Below are positions 48,154 to 61,500 of a stretch of 64,000 bases of DNA, piece by piece (positions within the stretch are counted from its first letter, which is position 1; every line of letters begins with the position of its first letter). The stretch lies in the NCBI GenBank assembly GCA_004369085.1, contig ML210307.1:1-64000 (forward strand). The letters run 5' to 3'. The DNA comes from Coprinopsis marcescibilis. Lineage: Eukaryota; Basidiomycota; Agaricomycetes; Agaricales; Psathyrellaceae. Position numbers and translations under genes: made by a program. The notes under the pieces were generated by a model. That model saw nothing but the letters and a program-made list of their open reading frames with translations, made no database searches and was not told the DNA's origin.

Positions 48154-48168
48154 AATAATAATAATAAT
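48154..48168. repeat. (AAT)5 microsatellite
   Basis: Five perfect AAT units, 34 nt after the CAG tract. Confidence 0.75.
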
Positions 48169-48346
48169 AACAACGGATGATGATGAAGGATGCGATGATG
48201 GAACAGGAACAGGGAACATGCAATAGGGGCAAGAAAAGAACAAGAATTTGAAGAAAGGGTGGACGGCCAGGTGGGTTCGTGGCGGATACTAGTACAAATG
48301 CAAGATGCGGGGCGTCGTCAATGCTGGAAGAGAGTTGCTGATCGTC

Positions 48347-48362
48347 GTTCGTTCGTTCGTTC
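48347..48362. repeat. (GTTC)4 microsatellite
   Basis: Four perfect GTTC units in the 3' flank of the C2H2 gene. Confidence 0.75.
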
Positions 48363-48407
48363 TTGAAAGAAAAAAGCAGATTGATGTGAGATGTGATGTT
48401 GGTTGTT

Positions 48408-48422
48408 GATGATGATGATGAT
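48408..48422. repeat. (GAT)5 microsatellite
   Basis: Five perfect GAT units, close to the GTTC repeat. Confidence 0.75.
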
Positions 48423-48775
48423 ACGATTGTGGTTGTTGTGCGTGCGTCGATGTATCGCTAGTGCTTGATGAATTACAAAAGAAAAAAAGGACCATGCAAT
48501 GATCGTCGTGGGCGTCGTGAAAGAGAACAAAGGTGTGGCGGGCCGATTAAGAGGCATCCCAGATCCACACGATGGATAATGTGTCGCGATGGATCGATTG
48601 ATAAATGCCAGGTCGTGGATGAACCGTTGTAGCGCAGAGACTTCTTTAATAACCGACGTCGGCCATGGTGAAGGGCCCCTGGCGTGTCCATTCGATGCGA
48701 GAAGCTCTGGCTGAGCGGCGCCTCCTGGCAGTTTAGCAGCCGTGCGAATCCGAAAACAGAAAGTCGAGAGTGCAT

Positions 48776-49539
48776 CTACTCGAATTCGTACTCCACGGCG
48801 GCGGAACAAGCTTCGTTGTTGGCCTTCGCATCAAGCCCGTGCTGCCGCAGACTCTGCTGAGTATCAAAGAAAGCATCGCACGCCGGACAGGAGTGCATCC
48901 CCAGAGAACTAACACTGCTCTCCCCCTGCGACGACGCCTGGGAGCGAGACCGTTTCGACGAGTGCGAGACCTGCGCAAAACACAATCAGCAACCGTCCAC
49001 CCACACCCATTCCAAAAACTCACATTATCATCCTCATCGACCTGGAACTTGCGTTTGAGCGAAGGCAGCGATGATTCTAAAAGACCGTTAGCTAATTTCG
49101 CAAACCCGCATAGACTGGACTTGCCGCTGAGAAGGGCATCGGCATGGGCATAAAAGTCTTCGCGCCAGGCCAGGATGCGCTTGAGGCGGAGCGAGTATGT
49201 ATCGGTCGACGATTGAACTCGTTCCGTAGGCGGCTGTTCTGGGGCGAGATCGGAGGAACAGTAGGACGAGCACGACTGCTCCTCCTCCTCGTCCTCATCC
49301 TCCATGGCCGATTCCGAGCAGTCCGACGACCAGTACGACGAGGCCGAGTCCGAGGCAATGGAACTGCCTGCGCTGAGCTTGCGCGGTGGTGGAGCCGGTT
49401 CCTCGACGAGCTGGATGATCTGCAGACTGTACGGCTGGCGCACAAAGACATGGCCGGTGGGACACTTGTGCTCGTCGTGCATCAGCACATCGGTAAGAGA
49501 AATGTTGGACATGTTGGGGCGGTGGTCAAAGCTGAGCAT
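48776..49539 (-). CDS. Small acidic protein with C-terminal C2H2-type finger
   Basis: Two exons (49539-49024 and 48970-48776), joined across a 53-nt intron, give about 236 residues. The start may be ATG 49539 (MLSFDHRP) or the in-frame ATG at 49512 (MSNISLTDVLMHDEHKCPTG). The middle is Ser-rich and then strongly acidic (ESAMEDEDEEEEQS). SLRLKRILAWREDFYAHADA forms a likely helix, and a basic patch (SLKRKFQVDEDD, then SSKRSRSQ) may be a nuclear signal. The end carries HSCPACDAFFDTQQSLRQHG, a C2H2-like finger whose second histidine is not in a standard place (the next residues are LDAKANNEAC). A nuclear role is plausible but unproven. The exon 2 reading is favoured over intron read-through, which gives an Arg-rich tail. 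Confidence 0.72.
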
Positions 49540-49796
49540 TGCAAAGTTGGCAGGGGAAAGGAACGAATCACAGCTGTGTACAATTGGGCGGATTTATACT
49601 TACACGCGAGTGACATGCTACGAGCTTAGACAGAGCAATAAAAAACTGAAGATCCAGATCGCGATCCACCCAATCTAATTTTCCCATCCCCACCTTCCGC
49701 TTTCGGCTCTCTTATCCGACACGCCAATCGAGATCTGCCATCGGATTCCCATTTCGTTCTAATTATCACAAAATCCTGCGATTCACACAATCCTAT

Positions 49797-52509
49797 CTAC
49801 GGTCGCATAGGCCCAAGCCACGCCTCCGCAGCCTCAAACTGGTTGATCAGCTCATCCTGCACAGACCGCTCAGAGTGCAGCACCCGCATCGCAGTCAGCG
49901 CCTAATTCACATCAGCATAATATCCCAACACACAAAATTACCACTTACCACGTCCCAGAATCGGAATCCACGCTCAACCTCCAGTTTCGGATACTTGACG
50001 CCCGGGAATGTCTCTTCGCAGATCTCGAGCGCAAGCTGCTTCGCCTCCTTCACCCCCTCCGCATTGGGATCCCGCACCCGCGTCCGGTTGTTGATGTGCG
50101 TCAGCGCATCCAGATACACCTTGGCCAGCACCCCAAAGCCCGTGTTCACCTCTGTCTGGAACGGCAGCGAGAGCGTAATGTCCAGCAAATCATCCCGCGC
50201 CCGTTTCGCATCGTTCCGGAGCAACATATTCAGCGACGTAACCTCCAACAGCGTGCGCAGCGCCCTAGTCAGAGACCTCACAAACCCATTGAACACCAAC
50301 AGCTCCCTCGACAACGGCGCAGACCACGGTTGCGCCTGCACAGCTCGTCAGCACTTGCATCAACACCCAATATTGATTTTGATATCACCTTGAAGTTCAG
50401 AGGAACAATACTCAGCACCCGCATCACCAACAACATCGAGGCCTTTTCCTCATCTAACGATCGTTGTAAACAATTAAAAAAAACCCCATCAGATACAGGC
50501 ACTCACCTCCACCGAAGCTCGGCCCCCCGCTAAAGGCACGGAACGACCACAGGTTTCCATGCATAACCCCAGCCCTCACCAATTCCAAAAACAGATACAG
50601 CGGATCTTGCAGCTTGTCGTTCAAACGGGAAATCTGCAGCCCAGCGTACATGGCACGTGCCAGTGGAGAGTGCGTGTGCGTGTTGAGCAAGAACCTTTGG
50701 ATCACACGTTAGAACACATTACGCGAGAACCAGAACCACCACAGAACCCACCCGCGCAGTTCCAAGAACCGCCAGATGACGTTGGCCACCGATTCATCCT
50801 TCTTCTCAAGTGGACCCGGCACAGTACTCTTAGCCTTGGTCCGCGCCGCCAACGCATCCGACGCAGTTGCTCCCAAGCACAGCGCAAAATCAATCGTAGA
50901 AGACTACACACACAAAATAGACATCAGCATTCCCAGCAACAACAACCCAAAAATCTTTTTCACTCACGTTCTGCCTCCTCAACTCTTCTTCGATGATCGC
51001 ATACGGAACATTCCACCCCGCCACACGTTCCACCAGCTGTGTCGTCTGCGGAGAGCTGTGTGCGATAGCCTTGGGTCCATGGTTCGACGGCTGGTCAAAC
51101 CAAAACAGACCCTGCACCTTCCGATTCGACCAAAAACTGTGCGAGACCCCGCTGATCAGCGCAAGCGCAGTCGCCCGCGGACCAGTCTGCCCGTCCGTGA
51201 TAACCTCCTTCACGAACCGCTTGTACTCCGTCGTCTCCCCATTATCAAGCGGCGGGTTTTCCACGATTTGTCCACTGGTTAGCCAGATGAGCGCCTGCGG
51301 CCCAAGAAGTCCGCGGGACAGGTAAAAGAAGATCTCATCCGGCAGGCGGTGCGTGAAGATCTCGTGCAGGTCCACAGGGATGTCTGCAGCGGTGGGATGG
51401 TGGTGATGGTTGGAATGGCCATGACCTGCCGGAGAAGGGATCGCCAATGGAAGCGGCATAACTGACCCCTCCGATGAGAGAATCACTGAGAATTTGATCA
51501 TGGACCGTGTACGCGCAAAGTGATCCAGGTATTGGATCGACTTGACCGCGGGATGTTCGGCGAAAGCTGATACGGCGGCGTAGCCAGTCTTGTAGTACTT
51601 GACCATGTCGACTGTCGCTTTGAGAGCCTGCTCGTGAATCGTGGGTGGGAATGAGGGTGAGTGATCGAACCCGACAAGGATGCAGATGTCGAGGAATTGA
51701 TCTTCGTTGACAGCCAGTTCTTGGAGTACATTCCGCTTGGAAACGTAGTTGAATGTCGGGTTCGCCGAGGTAAGGTCGATGTGTGTGATAACTTTGTCTA
51801 CCCCAGGGTACAGCAGAGTGTCCGTGGGTCCATAGATGGCATGGATATACGCCTTGCTGTGACGTTGCAGGTAGATTAACTGGTAAAATGAATAAGAACC
51901 GGCCGTTTTACGATAGAGAGTATCCCTTACCTGCGCCCAAGCGAGATACGGCGCGATGATAAACTCGACATTCCTGTTCCTGAAAATCCTGAGGATCATC
52001 CTCCAGAGGTCCCACTGCGCAAAGCAGCTCCTGCCCTCGAACAGTTTTGTCGCAGCGTCTTCTTGGCCTGATTCATACTTGTTCCACGCGTCGCGGCGGT
52101 CTCTGCAAGCCTCTTGGGACTCTGAATGTGGGTTGGGCTTCCATCGGCGGTTGGGTGGGAGGCCGGGGAACACGAAGACGGGCTTGATGTGCAGCTTCTC
52201 GAGGACACGTAGGTCCGCCTCGATGCGCGTTGCGAGCGCTAATGGGAGACCCCCTGTGGCGGCGAGCAGGGGCTCTCGCGATGACGGCGAGTCGAGCAGC
52301 GTCTGAATGTAGTGCGACGCATCGATCCCTAGGCGCGAATCCGACAATACAGAGAGCGGGAGTGTTTGAATGTGTTTTTGCTGCGAAAGATGGTCTGCAA
52401 AAGGCGGGTGCACGTCAGTAAGCTATCCTCGCCGCAGCACGTACAGCCATAGCACCGTATGCATGCTGTAAAATGTGGAGAACGCACTTTCGAGAGCTTT
52501 GATAGGCAT
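49797..52509 (-). CDS. MKT1: MKT1-like post-transcriptional regulator
   Basis: The gene starts MPIKALEN with ATG at 52509, and an intron follows at once. Exon 2 reads HLSQQKHIQTLPLSVLSDSR then LGIDASHYIQTLL, IKPVFVFPGLPPNRRW and EFIIAPYLAWAQ, the XPG/PIN-like N-terminal fold of Mkt1. The middle covers LPDEIFFYLSRGLLGPQALI and similar blocks. The C-terminal exons (for example FDFALCLGATASDALAAR-like text, then EEKASMLLVMRVLSIVPLNF, QPWSAPLSRELLVFNGFVRS and GVKYPKLEVERGFRFWDV) make the MKT1 C-terminal domain. It ends AWLGPMRP with TAG at 49797-49799. Yeast Mkt1 acts with Pbp1 on mRNA-level regulation, including HO mRNA. The nuclease site is not expected to be active in this family. One intron of 51 nt in the N-terminal region lacks stops. 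Confidence 0.9.
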
Positions 52510-55500
52510 TGTACAGTCCAAATCGTGGCGAGGGCGACGGGGAATAGAGCGAGGACGACGTTGACAACAGCGACAACAGCAAACAAGCTAATCCGGTGCT
52601 ACAAATTACGTAAGCACTGCATTCCGCTGAACGTTGAATTGCGGACTCTATTTTTTTTCCCTTTTTCCTATTGCAAGCGCCCATCATGGTTCTAATGTGG
52701 GGTGATCCAGCATTTCAGATTGAGCTTCAGGGTCGAGGTTCGATGTGAATAGCTGATAACTTTGCAGCAAGGCGTTGGAGCCGCAAGCTTGGTCACCAGC
52801 GCTGGCCGCACTAGAGTCGAGGATAAAGGCGATTGTTTCGGTGAGTGTGAGTGATATCGTATTTGACGCTGCAGCGCTCTGAACTGTCACATCGTTTCAG
52901 CAGAACACCGCCTTGGGCAGACACCCAAGGTAAAAATCCCCGTTTAATGCGTCGGGATAATCAAAAAACCTAGCAAACGGCCCATCCTCCCTCCGGGCTG
53001 TCGAACCCTTTTGTTGCGGCTTTATTGGAACCCCAGGATTCCTGATGATTCATTGCAGCTTTGTGTGAGGGCCAAGTCGCGAAAGATAGTGGCCGAAATC
53101 GGTTCTTCCGGCTGGATTTGGAATTGTGAATATGTACAGAGTTGCTTTACGGAGCAAGTTCGCTCTTGGGTTATCGTCAAAAACGCCCAACGATCTCAAG
53201 TGTCCACTCTGGCTATTCTGTCCGAAGTAGAGGGCTTGAACCACCGGGCCTGCCTGGTGGGGAGCTAGCTTTGAAAGGAATGTCGTCACACTTGACCTAC
53301 TCATTAGCAGATGTATCCGCAAAGGGATGCTTGACGTGTGAGTTCCCCTCTGCTTCAAGTCCAAACCCCTTCCAGTGCTAATTATTGTCGAAACTTTGGG
53401 GTTTATGCTTATCGCTGTGGTTCTCGAATGCAGAACACAAAGCCGTGCGTTCCTTTGGCGCATCGGCCTCGACCTTCTTTTCCAACGCGATGGGAAACTT
53501 TCTGTGCGACCGCGTGCAGTTCGTCGGACCGGAACAGGTCTCGCAACATCTCCCACCGACCCGTCCTGGGCAACGTCCTTTGAAACAAACGACCTAGAAA
53601 CGGTTTCATTACGCCCCCATTCGTGAACACGTCGCTTTTAGTGCGGATGTCCGGCAGCCAGCATTATTGCTTACGTGCCAACTCGTTCTCTCTCCGGACT
53701 TGCACACCGGGCAATCGCTGATCGTTCGCTGTACACAGACCCACCTGCACCTATCAACCTCGACACGCCGCCGAAACAATCAGCCAGCAAAAGATTTCGC
53801 AAGGCCAAAGTTGTCTGTTTTCTCGACATATGCGTATCTCGTACAGGAAATGATGTTTCCAACTTCTTCCAGATCATACTTCGAACAAACACATCCGCTT
53901 CTTTCAAAAGAAGCTATTTTTATACCCATGTGAGAGAGAACCTTCTCGCTGACCAGAGTTCGCTCTCCCTGTCTCCGACGTATAAGCGTGCGCGACTGAA
54001 AGCCGTTTCTCCCTCCCAAGGTATTGCAGAAGGACCCGCTGGGGGTTGAAATTGATCCGAGGCCGAGCACGTTGCAGATGCAGGATCTCAGAACCCAGCG
54101 CATGCGATGTTTCCGGCGCTTTCACTCGTCTCTTCCCAGTTCCAAGTGCCTTCACTCGTTTCTACACCGATATCTGCGCGCCTTGGGAACGCTCCACGAG
54201 GTTGATCTCAATTCATACCCCCGACAGATGACCGGACAGATGATGCAGAGCTTTATACATTTGCTTCCATTCCTGCATCTGGGGCTCTCTCACTGGACTG
54301 TCAAGTGGCGCCAGCTCGTCTTCGGCTTCTTGGTTAGACCATATAGCCCTCGTTCTGCCCTTGGTAAGGACAGTATTCTTGCGCGGAATCTCCTCCCGCC
54401 GCTCGCCCTTTCTCAAGCTCGCGCTCCCCTGTCGGTCAGCTGGCCCCGCGACGAGTCTGCTTGGGTCTGACCATCCATCTACGTATATATACATATACCC
54501 CCAAGAACCAATTTGAACCCCCCGGGGATAGAACTGCCGCGAATTCTACTTGTGTGGCACACGGTGCCGGTCAATCAGCCAACTAACTGCTCTAAACCCA
54601 AAGGCATCAAGAACGCTGCGAAACGAAAATCGGATGTAGGCAAACGCAGCTCCCGGTTCGCATGGAGGTTCTGAAACTGAAATCAAAATCTTTTCTATAC
54701 ATACATAAGTAGCAAGTGTGGGCTACTGCATAGTGTGGCATGGGTCCGTTCGAGTTCGGATGGGATTCAGAAGCGTGGTTGTCCAATCCCACCTCCGCCT
54801 TTCATGGAGATTTGGCTTGTCGACGTCATCTTCATCTTCTTTCCGAATCCATTCAACTCCAAGTTTATATCACCAAACCTGAGATACTGTTGACGGTTCT
54901 GTGGAGTTGCACTCCGGTATGTGCTGAGCGTACATAATTCGCTCTCACCGACTCGCATATGGACTCGGTTGTTGGGGCAACAGCAGGCTTCTTGTCAACA
55001 TCTCTGCAATTTGGGCTGGGCTGTTAAGTTGGTCTACGCTATATTTGGTTTGTTTCTGGCGCTGCGACTTGCTGGTCGACTGACTGTATAGGCTGATTTA
55101 GTGCTGGCTTTTTACGTGCGTTGTGACTTGGATACCTGCCAACTCTGCGCTCCGGGTCTCGAGGACACTTTTGCGTTGGGTGACGCAGTTGATATACATA
55201 CAACCCGTCTCTAGGCTCTTGGGAATTGCACTCCCTCGCACCATTCATGATATCCCATTAGGACTCGACCATCTATATACTCCAACTCTTACCCCCATGA
55301 TGCTGTGTTTGTAAAATTCCCAGCGCGACAGGAGTTCGACTGCGGTTGTACTTACTCGTCTTATCGAGTGGGTATATCTTGACCTTTATCACGGTAACTA
55401 TATCCCTGCTAGTTAAGCTTCAGGTTTATTTATTTTGGAGTGTGATGCATGATGAAATGCGGGGAAGCGGCGAGTAAGGTTCTGTACGGTCAAGCAAAGT

Positions 55501-58500
55501 TCCTTCTCGCGGTCTAAGTTCATCTGCTGCACTGGGATGGTTGCAGTGCACGATTGCGTGGGGACGATATGCATACACACATCTGCATATGATTCCACCT
55601 GCCTGGGTTGGCCGTTCCCTGGTACATGTCGCTTCTCCTTCGCATAAATCATGATCCTCGCCATGCCAATCACTATCGCGGTCCTAAAGACCCTCTTGAG
55701 CCGCAGCATCCCAGTAGGCACCCCAAGCCTCGCCCTCTGTCAGTCAAAACCAAAACTTGGGATCTAGGATGGGGGGTTCTACCCTGGAAATCCCAGGTTT
55801 CCAGCTGCAGCGCTCCATATCATAAATTACGCCAATTAACACCGATCCGTCATTCGACTAGTAACCCCCTGGGTTGGGTCACAGGGAGCTCTCCCTTGGG
55901 GTTGCGCTCCCATGTTAACTATCATCGCTCTCAGCCCGAAATCAGCGCAAGCGCTTCGAATAAGCAAGGAGATGTTACATACTCAGTACAGCTTGCTAAA
56001 TATACCGTAATACACGGTCCTTTCACCAAGGGTGGTTATAGTATTATGTTTTTGGTGGGTTGACGTACAACAGGCCCAGGACGACGACGTGTGAGTTCTT
56101 TATCCTATTCCTGCTTGTACTCCGGCTCAGCCTGGGCCCCACACATGCTTGAAGTCGGTGCTATCAGCGATGGTAAAACAGCTGAGCAGTCAGGATGGGC
56201 TGAGGAGCCGCGAGGGTCGTAGGCCGGCTTAGTTATTGTGCAGGTTTCATCATATCAAGCTGTATGCCCTGGCCCGAGCTCCAAGGGTGGTGTGAGGAGG
56301 GCCCGGCTAGGATGAACCGTGTACCGAGCAACGCTCTCATGGAGGTGGGAGGCGATGAGTGCGTTACCTGCGATGGTGAGAAGAAGGCTTATGTGGGAAG
56401 CGTGACGCGGTTGATGCGATGATGGGGTATTATCATTGGGGAGCCTGGCCCAGCGTGCCTCACGAGGAGAACTGCTGGGAACTTGGCAACAGCGCAGTTA
56501 AATTGGCACAGGCCTCTGCGACTACGGCACACTACGGCGACTCGGGACCGATAGCAAGGTGCTTGTGACGCCATCAGTTCAGCTGCCCATCAAGAGGCTG
56601 AATATGCGGCGGAGAGCCTCTTCCGTCGTTTCTCTCACCGTCGTCCGCCTCCTCACCCGTGCTGACTGTTTCCAGATGTATCAAAGCTAATCGTCGTTTT
56701 TTGCAATGTTAAAGAGCATAATTTGGGAGCTCAGATGGAGAGAAATCTTATCGATCAGGACTGGGATTGTGCGATAGGCGCCCGAGAGTGCATTGTTTGG
56801 ATTCCCGAAGTTTGGGTTATTGATCCTTCCGGCGATTCTTTTTCTAGGTACAAAGAGCGAAAGGGGATCGATATCTTCAGGGCACAAACCTCACGGTCAA
56901 AGCAAGGCAAGCATGGGCCGTTCAAAGCCTTACCGCTGTAATAACCCCCAAGTACCCACGAAAATCACGAAACTCCCGGAAACCCACCCCTGGTAAGCCG
57001 GAGCCTTGAAAAAATCACATTGAAAGATATTTCACTGATTGCGCCGCGCCAGGGTCAGGGCGAAACACTTTAACTGACAGGACGGTGGAGGTAGGATGGG
57101 CGTAGCAGCCTCGTTGCAACTGCTTTCACAGGATGATATACAACATAACCCTTTTGCTTGCTCGGCCACATTGAACAGCATCTCCCGACTGACCCCAGAC
57201 GGACCTTGGACTCTCACACATTGACGAAAAGGGGAAGGTCGAGACATATCACTGGCAGGCCCTTGTCAAATTTCCCCAGACTGTCTGGGTATGTTAGTGC
57301 AAAACCGGAAGAGGGGTGGGTCGTGATTCAGTTGGATGGCAGGTCTTTGTTGAACAAATGCTGTTATTGATGGCCATGTTCCAGAAGCAGCCGTCGTGGC
57401 GAGCAGGACATGGACGTCACGGTGTGGGGGTGGCAAGGTGCGATCGCAAGTCCACCTAGAACCCATTCCGCTAGCTCAGAGCGTCAATGGCGTAGATGCG
57501 AAGTGTGACAGCGCTCGACAGTTGAACAGTTTTCAGGATGCTATTTTCCACTGTCCGTTTTATTCTCTCCTGTCCTTCGGCCTTGTTTTAGGATCCCAAC
57601 AGTGTCAGGCAGTGTTTGTCCAGCTTTGTTCCGTGCTACTATGATGACATACATCTATCTATCCGTCTTTCATTCATATGGACCTTGGTGATCGTGGAAG
57701 GAATTGGGCCGGAAGGCTGTCATACCCTGCGCCTCCGAAAAAGTTGCCATTTCCATGGCTGTCAGCGGCACTGCTGCAGGCGACGCGTGTTTATCGGATG
57801 GACCGCCCAGGACTGTACACGGTACCCATCCAGATGATCACCAAGTGGGCTCGAACCTTGGCGTCAGCAATTCAAACCACTCGTCATGTGTGCCGGCTGA
57901 CATGGGAATTAAAAGCCAATAACTAAGTGACAAGGTTCAACATCATATGCTATGAACGCGACGATATCGATTGTGTGAGAGAAGAGGCCATCGCATTCGA
58001 TGGATAGTAGATACCGGTGCCTGTTCTTACCGAGAGAGGAGGCTGGGATCGCAGAACCTGAGGATTCTCAATGGATTGATCATGAGATGCAATCCCGAGG
58101 GGTACTAATCTAAGGCTACTTACTCATCGTGTGTCAAAATAGACAACTTCACCCTCGCTCCGTGTCCCGAGCCCAGTGGGAATGCAACTCAACAGCAAAC
58201 TCTGTTCATAGAACCCGAAAGAACCCAGGGCACTTTTATCTGAGAAGGATAAACCTAGTATATACTTTAATTGTGCTATGGAGACGGTGGTCGCACTCGC
58301 ACAGTGTACATGGCTTTCTCACCGCAGTTTGTTTGGGAGATGCCATCTCAGAAGGGGCGCGTTGTGCATTTCGACATCGCTACGGACCATTTTCGGAGAG
58401 ACCCTGACGATCCTTTCAGGGTCAGCTCAGGCTCCAGATTTGTCTCAAGAAGGTAACCTCAGACCTAGCAATGTAAAGAATGAAGGCTACCTGTTGCGGG

Positions 58501-61500
58501 AACGAATAGCCGGCCACGAAGAGGAAGCAAGTCCAAGTGAATCCTGGTAGGAACCTGGGGGCCGGATGGGCAGTGGTACGACAAGTCCATAATCTCAGCT
58601 CCATCAAGAGCTTGTGGAGACGAGAAGGCTGCCTGGGACAAAGAACTGGGCAATTACTTCCCTGTTCAAGCTTTCAATTCAGCGGAATGTTCGCCGTAGC
58701 CAGGATGCTCGATCGCAAGCTAACTTGGTGGACATTTGTTTCCCAAACGGGATTGGGATGCTGGACAGCCGCAGTAAAGAGAGTTCATGACCAAGACAGG
58801 AGGTCAACAGGCAACCCTTGGACAGACGGTGGCAGGCGGAAATGGTGAAATGGAACTGCGTTCCCAGTATCTTCCGATTGAGATTTGATTGGATTCATGC
58901 GAATAACGAGCCGTAGACGGATATCACGGTGGGCGAGGGAGTGACTCAACCGCTCAAAAACTTTTGCTTGAAATCTTCGGGCTCCACCATGAATCATCGG
59001 AGGAACTTAAACGCTCTCAAGGTGCCGCTACCTACGGACAATGCGGGGGTGAGTTGCGCGCAAGAGATATCGTAGGAGCGAATGTGTCCACGTCCACTTC
59101 CCTGCCCATAACTAATTGCCGGTCATCTCGGATCCGTGTGTGGCGACGTTGACTGATTCAGAGACTTGGACATTTTGGTGGCTTGAGTTGAGAGTCTATT
59201 CCTGAGTTGGGAACATCTCATCTTCCTTGCAGTTGGGACATGTGGATGCATGCCATGTTTAGAACGGAAGCGTTGGGGATGATACAATGACTGACGTGCC
59301 ACTGTGAAGTCGCGAGCCAACAAAGGATGTTCTTCTCCTTAGACCGATTCCTGGTCCACGAGGGACTCTGGAGACTTGAGGCTCGAGGTACTTGCACCAC
59401 GACGCGAATAAAGGTATGGATGCGGAATCCTCGGCTAGCATTCAGCCTTTGATCATGCAACACTTGCTGGCCTTCCTCTTCCTATATCTGCACAGTTTCA
59501 CAGGTGCAGCTGGGCTGTCATGCTGATATGCGATTCGATCGCTTGTCGGTAATCGATGGTGGGTATCGATGAAATCGTTCTGGTTCGGTGGGAAGGCATT
59601 TGAATTGGTTAAAGGACTCGAGGTCGGGGTTCGGGCAAGCGAAAGGATATGTTTCTTCTGATACTGGTACCAGGTAACATTTCCAATCTATAGCCCAACC
59701 TGTAGGAGATGTCAAAGTTAAACTCTCAATCCACGCACTCTAGTTCATCTGCGAGGATCAAAGCCTAAGCTACCCCAACATAATATGCGAGCTTATTCCG
59801 ACGAAGATAAAGATAAAGCCAAAGGGGGTGAGAAAATCAGTCGATTCCGAGTCAAGGGACATACGATGACGATAAGCTTGAGAAGCAGTCAGGATGAAGC
59901 AAGCCGTCGTCGAAGCCTAGCCTAAAAGACAAGTCGGTGTGAGCTTGTGGACGACTATTGAGTTTCGTCCCGCTTCATCGCGAAGGCTCGAGCCCTGTTT
60001 TCCGAGAGCGTTCCGGTACCGTTCCTTCGACCGACGGTTTCCTTTCTGGACGAGGCTTCAATTCTTCGGAAGGTCGGAATTAAGGGGTCGTTGGACTTGC
60101 TTTGTGACGGCGGATTGGATGCCGTGTACGGTCGTTATCGCCAGACCGGACGGTGAGGCCAGTGCCAAGTACCGGGCTACAGACCAACAGCTGGTGGCGT
60201 CCCTCAACTGGAAAGCACGACCCAGGGACGCAGGAACGCGCTGTTTCTACGCGAGCCCTATACAATTCCGATAAAGTCGCAAGCCCTTGACCCAGATACA
60301 CGAGGCTAGAGTCGAACGAGTCCTCTGCGGAAGATAATCGCTATGCAGGGAACCGTTAGCCAAGGACAGATGCTCTGTTGGTAGACCAATCCTGACGGGC
60401 CTTGTTGGATGGTCGTAGAATGGATGAGTCTTGCCGATCGACTGAGCTGCAAGTGTTTCAACACCACGTTTGGAAGTCAGATACCTTCGCGGGTAGTCAT
60501 GCATCATGCTTGATGCAAGCATAAGCTGCGATCTCGTACGCGTAGTCCCCAAGTGATCACTGAGTTGCGCAAGACGAAACCTAGTGGGGGTAGTGGAGGA
60601 AGGCAATCCAATCGGAGACAACAACATTGGAAGCCCAGATGAAACAGTGGACAATTCCGTAAAGAATTGCGAGGCCACGTCAGAGGACCCTTGAACCATG
60701 AGGATGACGCCGACCGATGGAGAACGCGTTGCACCAAGAAACTCTGGTCCTCCCTGGTTTCTTCGAACCCGTGTCGATACAGGTGGTGGTTTCACGGAAT
60801 TATCGCGAAATTATACCCTCGTCGACATGGATAAGCGCAGTTGTGCCCATTTTAAGCGCAGAACTCCACCATATATTTTTGGATTAACTCGGTTCCTTGA
60901 GGAAGCAGATCATTTTAGCGCCGGCATCGCACTTTTACGTTACGGCGAGTCGTCGTCCTGAGGGTTGCACATAGAGTGGTTGCACATAACGTTAATGCAA
61001 AGCACCTCCTTGAAGGCTAGATTACAATTGCGATTGCTCAGCGTGTAGGCTTTGTCCATGGGGAGGAAGATCTCGCAAGGCCAGATCCGCCTGCAGATCG
61101 CACACATACCAGTCTCAGTCCAAGCCTAGATCAGCGTCCCTGGAACGAGAACTACAAGGCAGGCATCGGTCCATCCAAGGTCGAGTACCCAAGAAGTGGC
61201 GAAACACATAGAGGTGAGAATGTACAAGTGCCACATTTGAACGGCGTGTTATTTAAGTATCGGCGAAAAGACAGGCCAGACTCCAGAGATATCAGGATCA
61301 GTTTGGGAAGTCCCGGGTTTAATCCTGGTGTGAATGAGAAGAATTTCGTGATGGGTTCTTCGAGTCGAGATAGAGCAGTGTGCTCGAATATCCAGCGATG
61401 GGACCACCAATTTAAGCGCTGGTTTTTTTACCACAGGAAGTGAGCGAACTGCGAAGTGCAGGAACAATGGCAACGAACATCATTCAGCTGAATTCGGCCA

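Larger units (their letters stand above)
44301..48775. other. Gene-poor region, distal part rich in simple repeats and AAGTA/TACTT words
   Basis: There is no gene in 4.5 kb downstream of the C2H2 protein (-). The stretch contains many microsatellites (listed separately) and a striking density of TACTTAC/GTAAGTA-like words, for example near 44528, 44921, 46216, 46501, 46601 and 47146. Open frames here are translations of the simple repeats. Confidence 0.55.

Noticed and set aside
47889..48243. Minus-strand frames at the CAG/AAT repeats as small secreted proteins.
   Set aside because: They are translations of microsatellites (poly-Ala, Leu/Ile runs) with no other support.
33559..48775. Mating-type pheromone genes in the gene-poor region.
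   Set aside because: I looked for short frames ending in a Cys-aliphatic-aliphatic-x box and found none, and there is no STE3-like receptor nearby.
49144..49629. Plus-strand frame of 161 residues over the C2H2 gene.
   Set aside because: It is the shadow of the minus-strand exon, which has a start, an acidic domain and a correct splice junction.
54024..54470. 148-residue plus-strand frame in the second gene-poor region.
   Set aside because: The opposite strand is equally open, composition is random-like and no domain is seen.
60247..60795. 182-residue minus-strand frame.
   Set aside because: No domain, no plausible partner exons and overlapping frames on the other strand.
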